Positions 11,405 to 22,994 of a DNA stretch of 64,000 nt are shown in pieces (the stretch's first letter is position 1; each line of letters starts with the position of its first letter). Origin of the DNA: Poecilobothrus nobilitatus (taxonomy: Eukaryota; Arthropoda; Insecta; Diptera; Dolichopodidae). The translations under genes were made by a program, and so were the position numbers. Under the pieces are notes generated by a model that saw only the letters and a program-made list of their open reading frames with translations, did not search any database and was not told where the DNA came from. Location of the stretch: assembly GCA_947095535.1 (NCBI GenBank), contig OX352774.1, positions 211,346,965-211,410,964 on the forward strand. The letters run 5' to 3'.

Positions 11405-12063
11405 GAAGAAGTGTGCAGTAGAGTAGACTATATCAACTCTGGGATATCCGTATAAATGTAATATATCCTGTTTCTATATAACTTGATCATCTTTTAAACA
11501 ATTTTAGATGTTTTAGTACCGACGTTATAATTACCGAGATATATTTATGTAAATTGTGGGATTGTATGACAGCTACTCAAATTGCATTGTTGTATTACAC
11601 CAGTACAACCAAATTTTACAGAAGTTGTTGCCATAAAATTTGAAATTATTTGCAAGATTGCAGACGTCTAGCTTCATTAAGTTCCAAGAGGTCTAAGAAA
11701 CCTGAACTGGCTGCTCTAAATCAACAAAATTTTACAAAAATTGTTGGCAAGTAACTCGACATCTCTTCACAAAATTTCAGATACCGAGTTTCAATAAATA
11801 CTGAATTATTTTCATATAAAAAAAGAAGTTGTATGGCAGCTAATCGAACCAGGAGGCCGAAAAAGCTGGATTTAAATAGCAAAACTAAAAATTTTGCAAA
11901 AGTGACGTAAAAAAAATTTAGCTTCCTAGCTCCTTTATTTTCTGAGTTATTGTGCGGACAGATGTACATGACTTAATCGACCGATCCATACCGTTGACAC
12001 TATATCTAGATCGACTCCTTTAAGGTGTCACAAACGTAATGGCAAATTTATTATATACTTGAA
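11405..12063 (-). mobile_element. GTCY-class repeat family C, copy 1
   Basis: The reverse complement matches 44.6-45.2 kb block by block: 'attacgtttgtgaca', 'gtcgatctagatatag', a decayed 'catctgtccgc' (GTCY remnant), 'ttttttatatgaaaataa' with 'cagtat', 'gtaaaatttggttgt', 'gagtagctgtcatacaa', 'cacaatttacataaatatat', and a terminal 'gatatcccagagttga' followed by a degenerate hairpin. No ORF of its own; the 11721-11969 minus open frame is a translation of repeat sequence. The order head, GTCY, body, hairpin places it in the same DINE-1-like class as the 7 kb element. Confidence 0.7.
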
Positions 12064-14040
12064 CATAAAAATTAATTAAGATAAAATTCTCAAAAATTTT
12101 AAAATGTGTTAAAACATTTTGGTAATCTGGCAATTCAAATACGAATATCAAATATGCTATACGAATAGTATGTTTAAATTGTTAAAATTGGTTATAATAT
12201 TAAATAAATGTTAATTTTAAGAAGTTTTTTCATAATACTTATTGATTTTATAGATGATTAATTTAATGTTACTTATCTTTCTAATATGGGAAAAGCAATA
12301 GAAAAATAAATTAAAATTTACAAACTATAAAAACCAAACTAAGAAAAAAATTCAGTGGAGGGCAAAACGAAAAAAAACTATAAGTACAAAAATAAAAAGA
12401 AATTTCTAAAAGTGGATGAAATTGAAAAATTCTTAAGCTTAGGGGTTTAAACTGAAAATGTCTAAAAATAACCTTTAGATAAGTTTTTTAAAACGAAAAA
12501 AAAAATGGTTTTTGGACGTCATTAATATTTTTTTTTTTCTAATTCTATTAATGATGTTCAAAATGTAATTAAAAATTAAAAAGTGCTTTTCTTTTTTTGG
12601 CGCCATAAAAAAAAATGTTTTTATTACCTATCTAATTAATTTATCTATTTCACACACTTCATTGTGTATAATAAATTCCTTTTGATTTTATTATTATTGA
12701 ATCGTCCTTTCAAAAATATAAGAAAAGAAACCAAAAATAAGCAAATTGTCAATTAATAAATTATTATAAATTCGTAACAATCATTAATTTTTAATAGCAA
12801 AAAAACAAAAAAAAACTAAAAAAAAGAAAATTTTTTTTTTCTATTTGTTTTCAAGTAAAAATATTTTAATTTTGAATTGAAAGAAATTTTCTTTTATTAT
12901 ATTGTAATCATTGTCATCACTATATATACTTCATTTTTAAATGAGATTTCATTATTCACTATATTTTGTATATTTTCAAATAAATAATATTTTAATCCTT
13001 AAGACACATTAAAATTTACCTACATTTTCCTTTAAAAAAAATCTAAAATTAATTAACTATTAAAAAACCATTCAACAGACATTTTGGAAAAGTGATAATA
13101 AATGTTATATTACATCAATTTGACAACACTGACAATTCATTTTCTATTTTATATACATATATAATAAATAAATACATAATATGTATATACAAAATTGATT
13201 AATTTATTATTTTTTATATTTTCTTTGTAATTTTTTGATTAATTAAAACTCTCGTGAAAATTGACCGACAGATATTTTAGCTATCAATATTATATTAATA
13301 TAAAATAATCGTCCTTGTCATCGTGACTATCATATTGTCTGGGTCTTCAATTAAGAATTAATAAAAAAAATATAAAAATACATTTTTCTTTTTTTTTTTC
13401 TTTTTAAAAATACGAAAAGTTGATAGATTTAACAAAATGTATATAAATTGAGACCATAAATGTTAAGTTAAGCATAAGGTAATATTATTTAAGTAAAAAA
13501 GTTTAATTACTACAACGAATCAATTATATTCGAAAGAATGAAAGGTTCAGTACAATTTTTCTAAATAGGTATAATATAAGAAATTTTTGTTATTAAATTG
13601 ATTTATTATGATTTAAAAGAATAACTAAAGTATGTTTTAAAACAGTAAAAGATTATTTTATTGTTAAACATAATATGAGATATTTGATAGAAAAAGGAAA
13701 ATTAGAGGTTGATTAGTTAGGAAAATATAATTTTTAAAGGATCATATTGTTGGAGATGGTGGCAATTGTAAAGGAATCATATTTGATAACAATATGTTCC
13801 AAATTTCAATAATTTTTATGGTCAATAGTTTGTCATAACCGCAGTTCCATGTATTTAATGAAAAATATTTAAAATGTCACTGTGCAGATTACTAAAGTTT
13901 GTCTGATGTTACGTTAATGAAAAGAGGGATAATTGATTGAATTTTAGTAACAGTATAGGTATTACCTATCAGATATCTATAACAAAATAGCTCCATTATA
14001 GCAGAAATTGTTAATAATATATTTATTTTTTTTTACAATG
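12064..14040. other. Non-coding A+T-rich DNA
   Basis: No gene or clear repeat seen; dense homopolymer runs near 12525, 12830 and 13390. Confidence 0.6.
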
Positions 14041-14059
14041 TTATTTACCGATCTGTAAA

Positions 14060-14575
14060 GCTGTATTTACAAGGGAGCGAGTCACAATCCTGCACGCCAA
14101 AATCAATCTGCAATAAAATCTTGCTTTTTTTTTTTATCTTGCATAACAAAATCTATCTTTCTAAAATCTTGCATTACAAAATCTTTCACAGACAAACTTT
14201 TGCAAAATATTTTTAAAGGAATAGATTGTGGCCTTGTTTTTAAAGTATGTATAAACAAATAGTTAGGAGGAGGATTTTAGATTTCGATTCAAAAGCTGGG
14301 TTAATACGCTTTTTTCAGAATCTTTATATATGTGTATATGTGAGATTCTGATTAGGTGGGATTTTATAGTTGGATCCAAAAGTAGGTTTGCCGCTTTTTT
14401 TAGAATATTTATATATAAGAATATGTGACATTCTGAATTTCATGAATGATTTTGTTCTAGTAGATTTTGAAAAAAAAGATTTTGTTTTAAAAGATTTTCG
14501 AAAGCAAGATTTTGTATGCAAGATTTTGTTGCATTAGATTTTCACCTAAAAGATAATGTGGCAAACCCGTATTTA
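14060..14575. repeat. Short-motif repeat cluster with internal inverted symmetry
   Basis: The left part (14100-14220) repeats 'aaaatcttgca'-type motifs; the right part (14445-14560) repeats the inverse 'gcaagattttg' and 'aaagattttg' at intervals of about 13-18 bases. Between them, 14271-14354 and 14355-14441 form an imperfect tandem duplication of about 85 bp (shared: 'ggattttaga...gattc/atcc aaaag', 'cttttttcagaat', 'tatatgtga.attctga'). No coding function; the 14324-14521 minus open frame is an artefact of the motif. Confidence 0.65.
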
Positions 14576-16549
14576 CAATAATTGTTCTTATTCGTTATTT
14601 ATACGCAGCCAACGGTCAAAGTAAAGTTAAAATGTATTAAATGTTATAAAGGTGTTTACTAATAGCCCCGCAGAATTTTCGTAGTTTTGGAAAAAGTTTC
14701 TTATCTCTTAACTTTTTTCACTTTATATAAAAATTCAAAATTTCAAATAATTGAACCAACTCAATTTAAAATATTGAAGAAGCAAAAATATTAAAGTAAA
14801 TGTTAGTTAAAATAAAGAAAAAGCCATAATTTAGTAAAATTATAATTTTATTTTATTTAATTTTTTCGATGAAACGTAAATTTTAGCATGGATATTTAAT
14901 TTGTAGACGGTATGAAGGTTGCGTATAAAGAATGGAGTAGTATACCAGCTTACAGAAGTATAAAAGAGCGTTAATTGTAAATGCAGTAAAAAGCGAAATT
15001 TTTTCAGTTAACTTTGAGTAGCACCATAATTTTATGAGGAAAAATTGTTCTATATAATATTATGTTGTATGACCGCCCATCCCCCAGACTGAAATTGATT
15101 TTACTGATAAATTTAATATTTTCATAGTAAATTAGTTACGAGCCTTAAATTGTTATATAAATAACTATAAATACATAACGGTATAAATTTATATAAATAA
15201 CAATTTAATATAAAATAATAAAGAAAATTATAAAAAAATCCAAAAGTTTTAAATAATGAAAAACACAACTGAAACTGCGAATTTAAGAAATCAAAATTTA
15301 TAATACTTTAATAAATTTATAATATTAAAGGAATTTTTTCATGTCTTATAAAAAAGAATTCCATTTGAACTTTTGAGTTTTAATGTCACTACATTAATTA
15401 ATTTACGACAAAAATATTGAGGAAATTTTAATATTTTGAATTTTTTTTATTATTTCCTTATTTTAAAAATACATTAAAATATTTCATATTTTATTGTTAG
15501 GTACTTCTTCATGTCTAAATGTTATACTTTTTATGTTTATTTGAAAATGAAAAGGAATAAAATAATTTTATTATTTCTATGTTAATTAAATTAATTAATT
15601 TATTCAATAAATATATAAATAAATTTTATTTTATTAATAGATCAGGAAACAGTAAAAATTATTTACTAAAATGTAAAAGAAAAAAAGAAAAAAAAAACAA
15701 AATTTAGATTTTTCTTAAATTTAATGTAAATTTTTAATAATTTTAATGCTTTCAAGACTACAAATATTTTTTCTTAATGTAAATATAAAGTATGTCCTTA
15801 TAAAAAGCTATTAATTTAATATTTTTGAGAATTTTAGATGGTTAGCTTTTTACAAGCATTTTTTTCCTAAAACTTGTAAAAAATTTCTTTAAAACAAAAA
15901 AAATTTTAAAAAAAGATAACACTGTGCACAAAAGATAACACTGTGTACACTGTCCACAACAAAAGAATTGAAAAATTTTCATTTTATTGCCTGCTACTTA
16001 TAAAATTATTAAATAAACTTTTAAATATACTCTTCTTTAAAGATTAAAAAGAACTTTTAAGGGGTTGCTTTATAAAATTCTGAATTATAAAATTCTGACT
16101 GATTTTCTAATTCTGATTTTTACAAAATCAGGATTATTCATTTTTCCCAAAATATGTTTCCGACATTTTAAATTAGGAATAATTATACATTTATTGTTTA
16201 TAAATTCAGGATTTCAAAAATTTTTAGCGATATAAAAACTAAAAAGTATTTGCTATTTTACAAATTAACAACTAATTTTGAAGTTTGATAATCTATACAT
16301 GATTTTTTATAACACTTCTATATTATACTTTTACTAGAAAATCCCCTGTGCAATTGCACAATTTCTATAGATTCAAAAACATTTGCGGTATCATACTGAC
16401 TCCCTTAATAAACTACCTAAAAATTTCATTTTTACATCAGCACCATTAAAAAAACTTTGGTATCACTTACTTACTTGATGTAATAGAAAAAAATATAAAA
16501 CAAATCTGAACACATAAAATTAAAAATGTTAGGAACAGTTTATTAATTT
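14576..16549. other. Non-coding A+T-rich DNA
   Basis: No gene seen. Near 16343 there is 'actagaaaatcccctgtgc' followed by the palindrome 'gtgcaattgcac', a possible element end with no partner found. Confidence 0.5.
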
Positions 16550-17029
16550 TTTCACGCCGTTTTTTCGTGGCGGAAATTTTTGACAGTTTTTTAATCATTG
16601 AGAAAAAATGGTCCAAGCTAAAAACACATTCAGGGTAAAAGTTCGTGCCGATATCTCAAAAATTGTTTGAAACACATGTATAAAGTGCACAATAAAAACC
16701 GGCGAAAAACCAACCAACACCAACCGCTACGACATTTATTTTTTGTTACATTTTATTATTTTTCTTTAGTTTTAAAAAAAAATTTTATGTCGATGAAAAA
16801 CAGTTGTTTTCGCCGCGAATTACTTTAATTACCAAAACTACTTTCAAGTCTTTTGCGTTTATTTTTTTTTTTGCTTGAAAAAAATTTGCTGAATTTATTT
16901 TATTTAAATGTACTTTGGAAGAGGTCTTAGTATATTTAATAAAAGATTCATGTCTCTGATAATGTAATTTCATAAATTTTCGGGGCCTTTTTTTTTTGTA
17001 GGGGTCGTTTTCGACAGCTTTTTAATTTA
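16550..17029 (+). repeat. Partial first unit of the 1.17-kb tandem duplication
   Basis: This diverged stretch carries blocks that recur downstream: 'aaatttgctgaatttatttt' at about 16884 (also 18751), the 'catgtctctgataat' motif at about 16950, and 'tttttgacagttttttaat' at about 16578, similar to 'tttcgacagctttttaattt' at about 17010. It reads as an older or truncated unit before the two full ones. The 16785-16973 minus open frame is incidental. Confidence 0.5.
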
Positions 17030-17790
17030 ATGGTCTAATAATAAATTAGTACAAAATTATGAATCTATTTTGAGAGAAGGCATCTAAAATGATATTTCCT
17101 ATGTTATTTTTTCTCTTTTTTTTAAGAAAAATATCCATTTCTAAAATATTTAGTAAGTTTCTGATTTCTGTTATGAAATATAATTAGCTAAGTCTGCCGA
17201 ATTTTATATTAATAAAAAAAATTCGAATATTTTATGTTATATCAAAAATTCAGCTTAAAAAATCAAAATTCCAACCTAAATAAACAAAACTACTTTAAAG
17301 TCTGTTGCGAAACTTTTACCAGCTTTTATAATAGTGAAAACAAAATCAAGAATAAAATCGGCCTATTATTTTTTTTCTTATAAATATAAGGCTTACTATA
17401 AACTTTGCTCTTTTCACTTTCAGGTCTTTTAATTTTATTAAGAGTATTTTTATTTTTTTTCAAAACAAAGAGTCATTTGAAAACTGCCAGCAGAAGATTA
17501 ATAATTTATTTTTAATTTACCGCTGCGACCAGTTCATAATGGATGTGGCGGTCAAATTTAAAAATTAAAAATTTGCTTTAAATTTTGTGTCGAAAGTACT
17601 TTTTAAAAAGTAAACATTTGTGTCTCTGATAAGACTTTTAGTCCAAGATTTGTGTCTCTGATAATAAAATTTTAAATTATTAAATAAATATACAGAAATA
17701 TCATCTTTGCCAGTTTAGTTTACATTCAGTGTGAGTGGTTTATTATAGAAATAAAATATTTTTTTTTTACATCTTGTGTGTCTGGTATTA
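17030..17790 (+). repeat. Tandem duplication, unit 1 (undisturbed)
   Basis: It starts with 'tggtctaataataaattag' (17031) and matches unit 2 from 18197 over several hundred bases, including 'ccgctgcgaccagttcataa' at 17520 (18701 in unit 2) and 'gtctctgataataaaa' at 17654. Offsets are 1166 bp at the start and 1181 bp at the hairpin, reflecting small indels. It runs uninterrupted from 'attaaataaata' into 'tacagaaatatcatc' at 17690/17691, where unit 2 is split. CCGCTGCG...CGGATGTGGCGG-like symmetry near 17520-17552 is GC-rich for this DNA. Confidence 0.85.
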
Positions 17791-18195
17791 ATATCTATAT
17801 GATATTTAATATCTTGTGTGAATTGGTATTATCAGAGACTACATAGAGATGTACAAATTCATACAAAAATTTGTACTAATTTTTTTTCAAACGGGCCAGC
17901 TAAAACTGGCTAGTTTTAAAAATTTTAAAGCACAGAAATATTTGATTTGTGTCATAGCTAAAAGAATTTAGTGAAAACCAGAATCTTCTGTAAAATCTGG
18001 TGTAAAATGTAAAAATTATCATTCATATATTTTATGCATTTACAAAATTTTTTTATCTTTGTGAATTAAACCATAATCAGAGCCATAATCATTATATTGT
18101 GTATATTATCAGAAATTCAATCATTAATTTCAGGTATTATATTATCTGATCTGATTAACAAATCTTATTTTTTTCCATGGCTAACAATATTATTA

Positions 18196-18999
18196 ATGGT
18201 CTAATAATAAATTAGTACAAAATTATGAATCTTTTGTGAGAGAAGGCGTCTAAAATGACATTTTCTATGTAATTTTTTTCTTTTTTTTTTTAAGAAAAAT
18301 ATCCGTTTCTATAATATTTAGTAAGTTTCTGACTTCTGTTATGAAATATAATTATTTAAGTCTGCCTAATTTTATATTAATAAAAAAATTTCGAATATTT
18401 TATGTTATACCAGTTCTACCGAAAATTTAGCTTAAAAATCTAAATTTCAACCTAAATAAACAAAACTATTTTAAAGTCTGTTACGAAGCACCAGCTTTTA
18501 TACTAATGAAAACAAAATCAAGAATAAAATCGGCCTATTATTTTTTTCTAATAAATATGAGGTTTACTATAAACTTTGCTCACTCTCACTTTTTCACTTT
18601 CAGGCGCTTTAATTTTATTAAGATTACCTATTTTTATTTTTTTTTTCCAAAACAAAGATTGAAAACGCCAACAGAAGATTAATAATTTATTTTTAATTTA
18701 CCGCTGCGACCAGTTCATAATGGACGTAGCGGTCAAATTTAAAAATTAAAAATTTGCTGAATTTATTTTGATTGAAAATGTGTTTTTTAAGTATGTATGT
18801 ACTTTTCCTTTTTTGACTGTACTCACTTTTAATGAACGGTTTGTGTCGCTGACAATAATTCTAGTGGAAAATTTAGTCTCTGGTAATAATATTTACTAAA
18901 TTTATTTATATTTTTAATTAACGGTTTGCGTCTCTTGATAATACTTTGAGTTAAAGATTCGTATCTCTGGTAATAAAACTTTAAATTATTAAATAAATA
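18196..18999 (+). repeat. Tandem duplication, unit 2, left part
   Basis: Near-copy of 17030-17690, including 'ccgctgcgaccagttcataa' at 18701 and 'aaactttaaattattaaata' at about 18976. The match to unit 1 stops sharply after 'aaataaata' at 18999 and resumes at 21318. Confidence 0.85.
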
Positions 19000-19008
19000 G
19001 TAAAAAAG

Positions 19009-19024
19009 CCCGTCATACGACGGG
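19009..19024. other. GC-rich hairpin at left end of the 2.3-kb insert
   Basis: CCCGTC (19009-19014), loop atac, GACGGG (19019-19024): a perfect 6-bp GC stem in otherwise very A+T-rich DNA, ten bases from the insertion junction. Candidate transposon terminus. Confidence 0.75.
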
Positions 19025-19559
19025 TATAAGTAGAAAAATAAAGCTTTTGTGAAAGTTTCCTGTAGTTTTATGAACAATTTAATTTTAGTAAATTTATTCA
19101 AATACTTATATGTATTATATTTAGATATTGATAAATGTAAAATTTATTGCTAAAGTGTTTTAAATAATGAAAAACCTCAATGATGCTGTGAAGTAGTTTC
19201 TTTCAAAAATGTAATAAAAATGATTATTTAATAAATCTCATCTCTTGTAAATTTCTTTGTCAAGCTTTGGATTAAAAAACCAAAGGTTGGATTAAAAACC
19301 AATGGTAAATAAATTTTTGCCAATAGTATCAAAAATTTTCGCTTCGAAAAAATACAGTATCAAACTTTATAATTTTGAAACTAAACTACACTGATCTGAT
19401 GCATTTGCCTAATTATAATATATAGTACACTTGTTATATTTTTCTATGGTTGCCATAGCAAATGCTTCAAAACTTTCTTTGTTATATTTTTCAAACAAAT
19501 TTTTACTCTATCCGTAATAATATTCTGTCTCTTTATCTATCGCTTTCTCTACAAAATCT

Positions 19560-21255
19560 TCACACCGTAAGTTTTACGCACCTTTTATGTAAAACAATAA
19601 AAATTGGCTGTGCATATAATGTTGAAGTTTTAGAAAATAAAAATCATAAAAGAAGCATAAAATTAAGAAAATGTTACACATTCAAAATTTAATTGAAAAT
19701 TGTGATTTTATAATTTAAATTGCGCTCCTTTAAAAGCTTTGGTTTTACGCACCGCTTTATTTTTTTATAATTTTTACTTAAAAATGCAACTCTTTAAAAA
19801 CTTTGATTTATGCACTGCCTTGTTTTTTCATTCTTTTCATAGCATAACATTTAATATTTCTTTTTTCTATCTGTTATGTACGTAAATATCAGAGGTATGT
19901 TTTTTTCTTTTAAAATCATAACATTTTAATAGTTCTTTTTTTCTTTAAAAATATTTAAAAACAGTCAAAGTAACATTTTTTGTTCTCTTTTTTTTCTATT
20001 CGTTTTTATTTTTCTTCGCAGTATTACATTTATTTTTTTTTGTTTTCTGTTATTTACGTACGCTAAGTATTTCTTTTATTTTTTTTAAATATTAAATTTA
20101 TACATACAGTCTATTTAAAAAATATAAATTATAACCTATAGAACATTTTGAATTTTTTTTTGTTCGTTTATGCTTACCGTCCATTCATTCATATTAATAA
20201 CTGTTGCCTATACAAAAAATAATAAATCTATAATAAATCTAATATATGTATACTCCTATTTTTATTCATATATCTATATTATGGGCTAAACTTCTGATTC
20301 TAAAATTGTACTATATTATGGCAAAATTTTTAAAAAATTAAGAAAATGTTACTTAGCAAAATTTAAATAAAAATATTATTGCAATTTTATAATGTTCTAC
20401 TTAAAAATCCGAACCTTTAAAAACTTTGATTTATACACTGCCTTGTTTTTTCTTTCTTTTCATAGCATAACATTTTGATATTTCTTTTTTTCTATCTGTT
20501 ATGTACCTCAATATCAGATGGACTTTTCGTTCTTTTCATAGCATAACATTTTTTTTTTCCTTTTTCTATCTGTTATGTAGGTACGTAAATATCAGACGTA
20601 TGTTTTTTTCTTTTAAAATCATAACATTTTAATAGTTCTTTTTTTCTTTAAAAGTATTTAAAAAACAATCAAAGTAACATTTTTGTTCTCTTTTTTTTCT
20701 ATTCGTTTTTATTTTTCTTCGCAGTATTACATTTTACTTTTTTTTTTTTGTTTTCTGTTATTTTTTTTAAGTATTAAATTTATACTGTTTATACATCAGT
20801 CTATTTAAAAAATATAAATTATAACCTATAGAACATTCTGAATTTTTTTTTTGTTCGTTTATGTTTACCGTCCATTCATTCATATAAATAACTGTTGCCT
20901 ATATAAAAATTAATAAATCTATAATAAATCTAATATATGTATACCCATATTTTTATTCATATATCTATATTATGGGCTAAACTTCTGATTCTAAAATTGT
21001 ACTATATTATGGCAAAATTTTTAAAAAATTAAGAAAATGTTACTTAGCAAAATTTAAATAAAAATATTATTGCAATTTTATAATGTTCTACTTAAAAATC
21101 CGAACCTCTAAAAACTTTGATTTATACACTGCCTTGTTTTTTCTTTCATTTCATAGCATAACATTATAATATTTATTGTTTTCTATCTTTTATATGGGTA
21201 AATATCAGATGTACGTTTCTTTCTTTTCATAGTATAACATTTGTTAAATTAACAT
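19560..21255 (+). repeat. Tandem array with 0.62-0.69 kb units
   Basis: The anchor 'actttgatttatacactgcc' (with tatg in the first) occurs at 19800, 20423 and 21114, giving periods of 623 and 691 bp. The second full unit is longer because of an extra internal copy of about 70 bp ('ttcttttcatagcataacat...ctatctgttatgtagg') near 20520-20600. From about 20100-20440 and 20790-21130 the units are almost identical, indicating recent duplication. A diverged upstream unit (about 19560-19800) and a partial downstream one (21114-21255) flank them. Each unit carries 'tgccttgtttt', also seen at the 3' ends of family B copies near 4540 and 5715. No gene. Confidence 0.85.
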
Positions 21256-21317
21256 TTAACATAACAGGAGGGCACGCTACTCAGCAGCAGCAACTTGTAT
21301 TTTATTATATTTAGATA

Positions 21318-21440
21318 TACAGAAATATCATCATTGCCAGTTTAGTTTACATTCAGTGTGAGTGTTTTATTATAGATATAAAATATTTTTTTTTACATGT
21401 TGGCAAGGTCTCGCCAACATCTTGTGTATTATATTATAGA
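21318..21440 (+). repeat. Tandem duplication, unit 2, right part
   Basis: It continues unit 2 after the insert: 'tacagaaatatcatcattgc', 'ccagtttagtttacattcag', 'tgtgagtg', 'ttattatagatataaaatat', matching 17691-17772. Compared with unit 1 it has 22 extra bases (21399-21420) forming a hairpin. Confidence 0.85.
21397..21420. other. 8-bp stem hairpin absent from the paralogous unit
   Basis: ATGTTGGC (21397-21404), loop aaggtctc, GCCAACAT (21413-21420). In unit 1 the same place reads acat|cttgtg (17769 onward), so 22 bases are missing there or were gained here; 'acat' flanks both sides. Confidence 0.75.
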
Positions 21441-22994
21441 TATACCAAATGGTCAATCTTATATAATTCAGAGAATACAGTGGAGCCTGGAAAAAAAAAA
21501 TATATTTAAAGAACATTAAAATTAACTTATATTTATAAGTCCTTTAAATAATATATATATAATTTATTTATATTATATTTAAAGGACATTAACATTAACT
21601 TATATATTATTAAAAGGACATTAAGAAAACTCATATTATTGGAAAGAAAGATTAAAGCACATCCTTGTAATTAAGACAAAATTTTAAGAAATAGCAAATG
21701 ATTTTATGCACATATAAACATTATATGTAATTTTCCTAATTTTTTAATACTAATTTTCTTTGTTTATTTACTAGATTATCCTTTTCAATATTTTTTTTTT
21801 TCTTTATTGTATACATTTTTTTGTCGCATTTATATAAAATCTTAGCACATGTATACACGTTTCGACGTAAAATATATAGTCCTAGCAAGTACTAATAATT
21901 TTCAAATCTCATTTTATTACTTTAAAAATTACTGGTTGGATTATATCCAAAAAGCAAAAGAGGATATTAGGTATTAATAATTAACGATTCAATAAAAGGG
22001 ACGAAAAAAAAAAAAATTAATGACTTCTTTTAGTTTTTATGCATTTTTCTTTAGGATTATAACAATAAATTTGTTAACATGTATTAAAATTAGTACATAC
22101 ATTTAAAGAATAATTTAATGTTAATTACTATGTTTTATTTAAAAATTAAACAATAATTTTTATATTATTTTGCTTTTTTTAATTTTTTGTTTTTGTTTTT
22201 GTTTTTATGTATCATTTAAATTACATCAAATAGGTTTGACTATTTAAATAAACACAAAAAAATATATGTTGTAAATTAAAACAGAAGCTACATATTTTAT
22301 AACATAAATTTTTTGATTACAGAAAAACAAAAAAACAAAAGTGCAACAAAAACTTTTTGAATTTTATGGCCTTAATTGATTATTTAAGTTTGAAATTGGT
22401 GGTAAATTACGTGTTCTGCCATTTGTTACCACCAATAATTAGTTTTAGTTTTAAATTTATATCAAATGTTTGTTTGTGTTTTTAATGATTGTTACAAATT
22501 AATTAAAAAAAATATGTGTTTTTTTTTTAACACATTTTTGCAAATTATTGTATTTTCAGTAGTTTTTATTTTAAGGACACGAATTTTTTTTTTTTTTCGA
22601 ACTAAAGAATAAATAAAAAATTTCTGATTATTGTAGAAAATACATGCAATTTATAGAATTAATGTATTTAAAAATTCATTAAATATTTGAAATTTATGCA
22701 ATTATGTATTTAAAGGTTTTTCTTAAGGATATTTTATTTAAGGTAATAAATCTAGGCTGAAAGGATATTTGAAATTTTCAGAATATTAGGTAAAGGTGAT
22801 CCGAGAAACGATATTACAATAAATTTGTAACAATAGACAATTAAGTCAACTCTATTCAAACAAGAATGAAAATGCAGATTTTGTAGACGTTAATTTTTTT
22901 TAAAATAAAATCGCGGTACATGTAAAACGACATTCTTATCTCACAGGAACAAAATTAATGAAATAAAGTTTTTTTTTCTTTATAAAAAAAAAGT
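21441..22994. other. Non-coding A+T-rich DNA
   Basis: No gene seen. Contains (ttttg)n-like DNA near 22185-22205 and imperfect TA repeats near 21550-21610. Confidence 0.6.

Larger units (their letters stand above)
19000..21317. mobile_element. 2.3-kb insert splitting tandem unit 2
   Basis: The comparison with unit 1 defines this insert: unit 1 reads aaataaata|tacagaaat, whereas here the two halves are 2318 bp apart. The left end begins 'gtaaaaaagcccgtcatacg' with a perfect GC hairpin at 19009-19024; the right end is 'tattatatttagata'. An ATA at both junctions leaves the exact ends uncertain by three bases. On the minus strand the hairpin sits about ten A/T bases before the end, which is the geometry of rolling-circle (Helitron-type) 3' ends. 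No terminal inverted repeat and no ORF with a domain was found. Most of the insert is the 0.6-0.7 kb tandem array described separately. Open frames at 18829-19101 and 19462-19692 look incidental. Confidence 0.7.

Noticed and set aside
16343..16380. A transposon end 'actagaaaatcccc' paired with 'actagcagaattacc' near 29790
   Set aside because: Only the first few bases agree and no matching opposite ends were found.
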